From contig JALHMW010000005.1 of assembly GCA_022843845.1 (NCBI GenBank), positions 165,486 through 229,485 on the forward strand: a DNA stretch of 64,000 bases. The letters run 5' to 3'. Positions 62,628 to 64,000 of the stretch are shown in pieces. The number at the start of each line of letters is the position of its first letter. Position 1 is the stretch's first letter. The position numbers were made by a program, and so were the translations under genes. This DNA comes from Archangium sp. (GTDB lineage Bacteria > Myxococcota > Myxococcia > Myxococcales > Myxococcaceae). Below the pieces are notes generated by a model. The model made no database searches, was not told the DNA's origin, and saw only the letters and a program-made list of their open reading frames with translations.

Positions 62628-64000
62628 ATGATCCGAACCTCAGTCGTGCTCCTCGCGCTGGTTCCTGCCCTCGCGTCCGCCCAACTCACCTTCCCAGGCG
62701 GGAACATCGCGCCGGGGACCACCTGGGGACTGCCAGGCATCAGCCAGACGGTGACGCTCAACGGCGACGTGACGATTCCGGCAGGCGTCACGCTGACGGT
62801 GCTTGCGGGGACGACCATCACCGCGGCCGCGACCGACAACATCATGCGCGCGGGAGGCACGAGCCTCGTCGACGTCTTCGTCGAGGGCACGTTGACCGTT
62901 CAAGAGTCGGCAGGGCAGACGACGACCTTCACGGGCCCGTCGACGGGACGAAGCACGTGGGGTGGCCTCATCGTCACAGGAGGCGCCAGCCTTCAGGCGG
63001 GCTCGACGCAGTTCCAGCGAATGAGCCAGGGCATCCGCGTCGTCGCTGGCATGGCGCCGACAACGGTGACTCTGAACAACTCGACCCTGCAAAACACCAC
63101 GGGGTGCCTCTCGTTCACGGGCGCTGGCACTCCGCCGACCGCGACGCTCTCGAACGTCACCCTCGCCGGATGCACCAACAGCGCGGTCAGCGTCAGCGCA
63201 GGCACCGTCACCATGACGTCGTCCGTCGTCCGTGACACCACCGGCTCCGACGGCGCCATCAGACTCACGGGCGGCACCATCTCCGTCGACCGCTCCACCG
63301 TCTCCTACAACGCCTACCACGGCGTCCTCGCCGACTGCGGCGCGGGCTCCATCAACGTCACCAACTCCATCATCTCTCACAACGGCAGCACCGGCCTCCG
63401 CCGCTACACCTTCTGCAGCGCTCCCTCGTTCTCGACTGGCGCCAACGTCGTCTGGGGCAACGCGGGGACATGGAACTCCGGCACGGCCACCACTGGCGCC
63501 AACACGCCGTCGAACAACTACGACGCGGTCTCTGCGGGCACGGGCAGCTTGTCGGCCAACCCCCTCTTTCTCGACGGCGCGGGCCGCAACCTCCGCATCA
63601 CCCATCGCAGCGTCGCGCGCAGGCCGTCTGCCACCGACTTCGGTGCGCTCCCCTTCACCGGCGACAACACGCCTGGCACCGCGCTGCAGGGCTACCTCTG
63701 GACCAACGCCACGCTTTCGGGCCCCATCACCGTCTCGGGCGATGTCGTCATTCCTGCCGGCGTCACCATCGTCGTGGACCCCGGCACCACCTTCACCTTC
63801 GCCGCCTCTGACACACAAGGCAGCGGCAACTCGGCCATCGCTTCCGAGTTCTTCGTCGCCGGCACCCTTCAGGCCATCGGCACCGCCGTCAGTCAGATCG
63901 TCTTCACCGGCACCGCCCCCGCCTCCACCTGGGGCGGCATGCGTGTCCTCGCTGGCGCGTCGGCGTCCATCGCGCAGGCCCGCTTCGAGCGCCTCAACTC
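62628..64000 (+). CDS. Large secreted beta-helical surface protein (3' end outside window)
   Basis: Open from the ATG at 62628 to the window end, 457 codons, so it continues beyond the edge. Signal peptide MIRTSVVLLALVPALASAQ. The rest is Gly/Thr/Ser/Val-rich with short regular strands typical of a right-handed parallel beta helix: VTIPAGVTLTVLAGTTITAA, STWGGLIVTGGASLQAG. The first about 110 residues repeat near residue 370 (GDVVIPAGVTIVVDPGTTFT, STWGGMRVLAGASASIAQ), a period of about 325 residues. Likely cell-surface adhesin or matrix protein; no motif for catalysis. Confidence 0.85.
   Translation, partial: MIRTSVVLLALVPALASAQLTFPGGNIAPGTTWGLPGISQTVTLNGDVTIPAGVTLTVLAGTTITAAATDNIMRAGGTSLVDVFVEGTLTVQESAGQTTTFTGPSTGRSTWGGLIVTGGASLQAGSTQFQRMSQGIRVVAGMAPTTVTLNNSTLQNTTGCLSFTGAGTPPTATLSNVTLAGCTNSAVSVSAGTVTMTSSVVRDTTGSDGAIRLTGGTISVDRSTVSYNAYHGVLADCGAGSINVTNSIISHNGSTGLRRYTFCSAPSFSTGANVVWGNAGTWNSGTATTGANTPSNNYDAVSAGTGSLSANPLFLDGAGRNLRITHRSVARRPSATDFGALPFTGDNTPGTALQGYLWTNATLSGPITVSGDVVIPAGVTIVVDPGTTFTFAASDTQGSGNSAIASEFFVAGTLQAIGTAVSQIVFTGTAPASTWGGMRVLAGASASIAQARFERLN

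Overview
The window is GC-rich DNA (roughly two thirds G+C by eye) from a gliding delta-proteobacterium, almost certainly a myxobacterium (Myxococcota), probably near Myxococcus/Archangium; the genus cannot be fixed from this sequence. The reasons are: an adventurous-gliding (Glt) operon in the gene order I recall from M. xanthus, two large eukaryotic-type Ser/Thr kinases, several FHA/GAF/GGDEF/PilZ signalling proteins, a Cys/hydrophobic/Arg sorting tail of the MYXO-CTERM kind, and many secreted proteins of unknown family. I saw no tRNA, rRNA, CRISPR array, insertion sequence or phage integration site.

1-6.6 kb (minus strand): gltD(agmU)-gltE(aglT)-two small CglF/GltF-like secreted paralogues-gltG-like FHA protein, the last running off the left edge. 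6.6-10.6 kb (minus): a tightly coupled five-gene envelope operon with an LPP20/FlgP-like protein, a FlgT-like protein, a PEGA-type lipoprotein, a FecR-domain protein and an unknown secreted protein. No flagellar genes are present nearby. A PilZ protein (c-di-GMP reader) and a HExxH peptidase follow. 13.6-20.1 kb (minus): M23 peptidase, PP2C phosphatase, recN with a LexA-like box, a LysM protein, a CpoB-like lipoprotein and pgeF.

20.3-30.5 kb: a diguanylate cyclase with a periplasmic c-type haem motif, an envelope group (peptidoglycan-binding lipoprotein, DUF748/AsmA-like protein, two membrane proteins including a holin-X-like fusion), rlmE, small zinc-ribbon and pyridoxamine-oxidase-like proteins, an M6-type metalloprotease and a rhodanese. 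30.5-41.3 kb: a PEGA Ser/Thr kinase, a flavin monooxygenase cluster with divergent LysR regulator, an RsmB-like RNA methyltransferase, an RDD-SpoIIM fusion, bcp, and TerB-like and J-domain proteins.

41.4-53.6 kb: a HEAT-proC-divIVA-DUF167 operon, a peptidase-MA protein, an RlmI-like methyltransferase, an amidohydrolase that has lost most of its metal ligands, a 57-residue zinc protein, an FHA-GAF-adenylate cyclase followed by a zinc-ribbon Ser/Thr kinase, a SUFU-domain protein and truD. 53.6-64 kb: an ECF sigma/anti-sigma/STN-bactofilin-like operon, a possible papain-like amidase, a PAP2 phosphatase, a Fur-family regulator with dmeF, pruA, a pyrimidine-nucleoside phosphorylase and the start of a large beta-helical surface protein.

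Most of the window is housekeeping, envelope and signal transduction. The parts most likely to hold something new are the motility operon with its FlgP/FlgT-like neighbour, the haem-c diguanylate cyclase, the metal-less amidohydrolase, and the kinase/FHA-cyclase pair.
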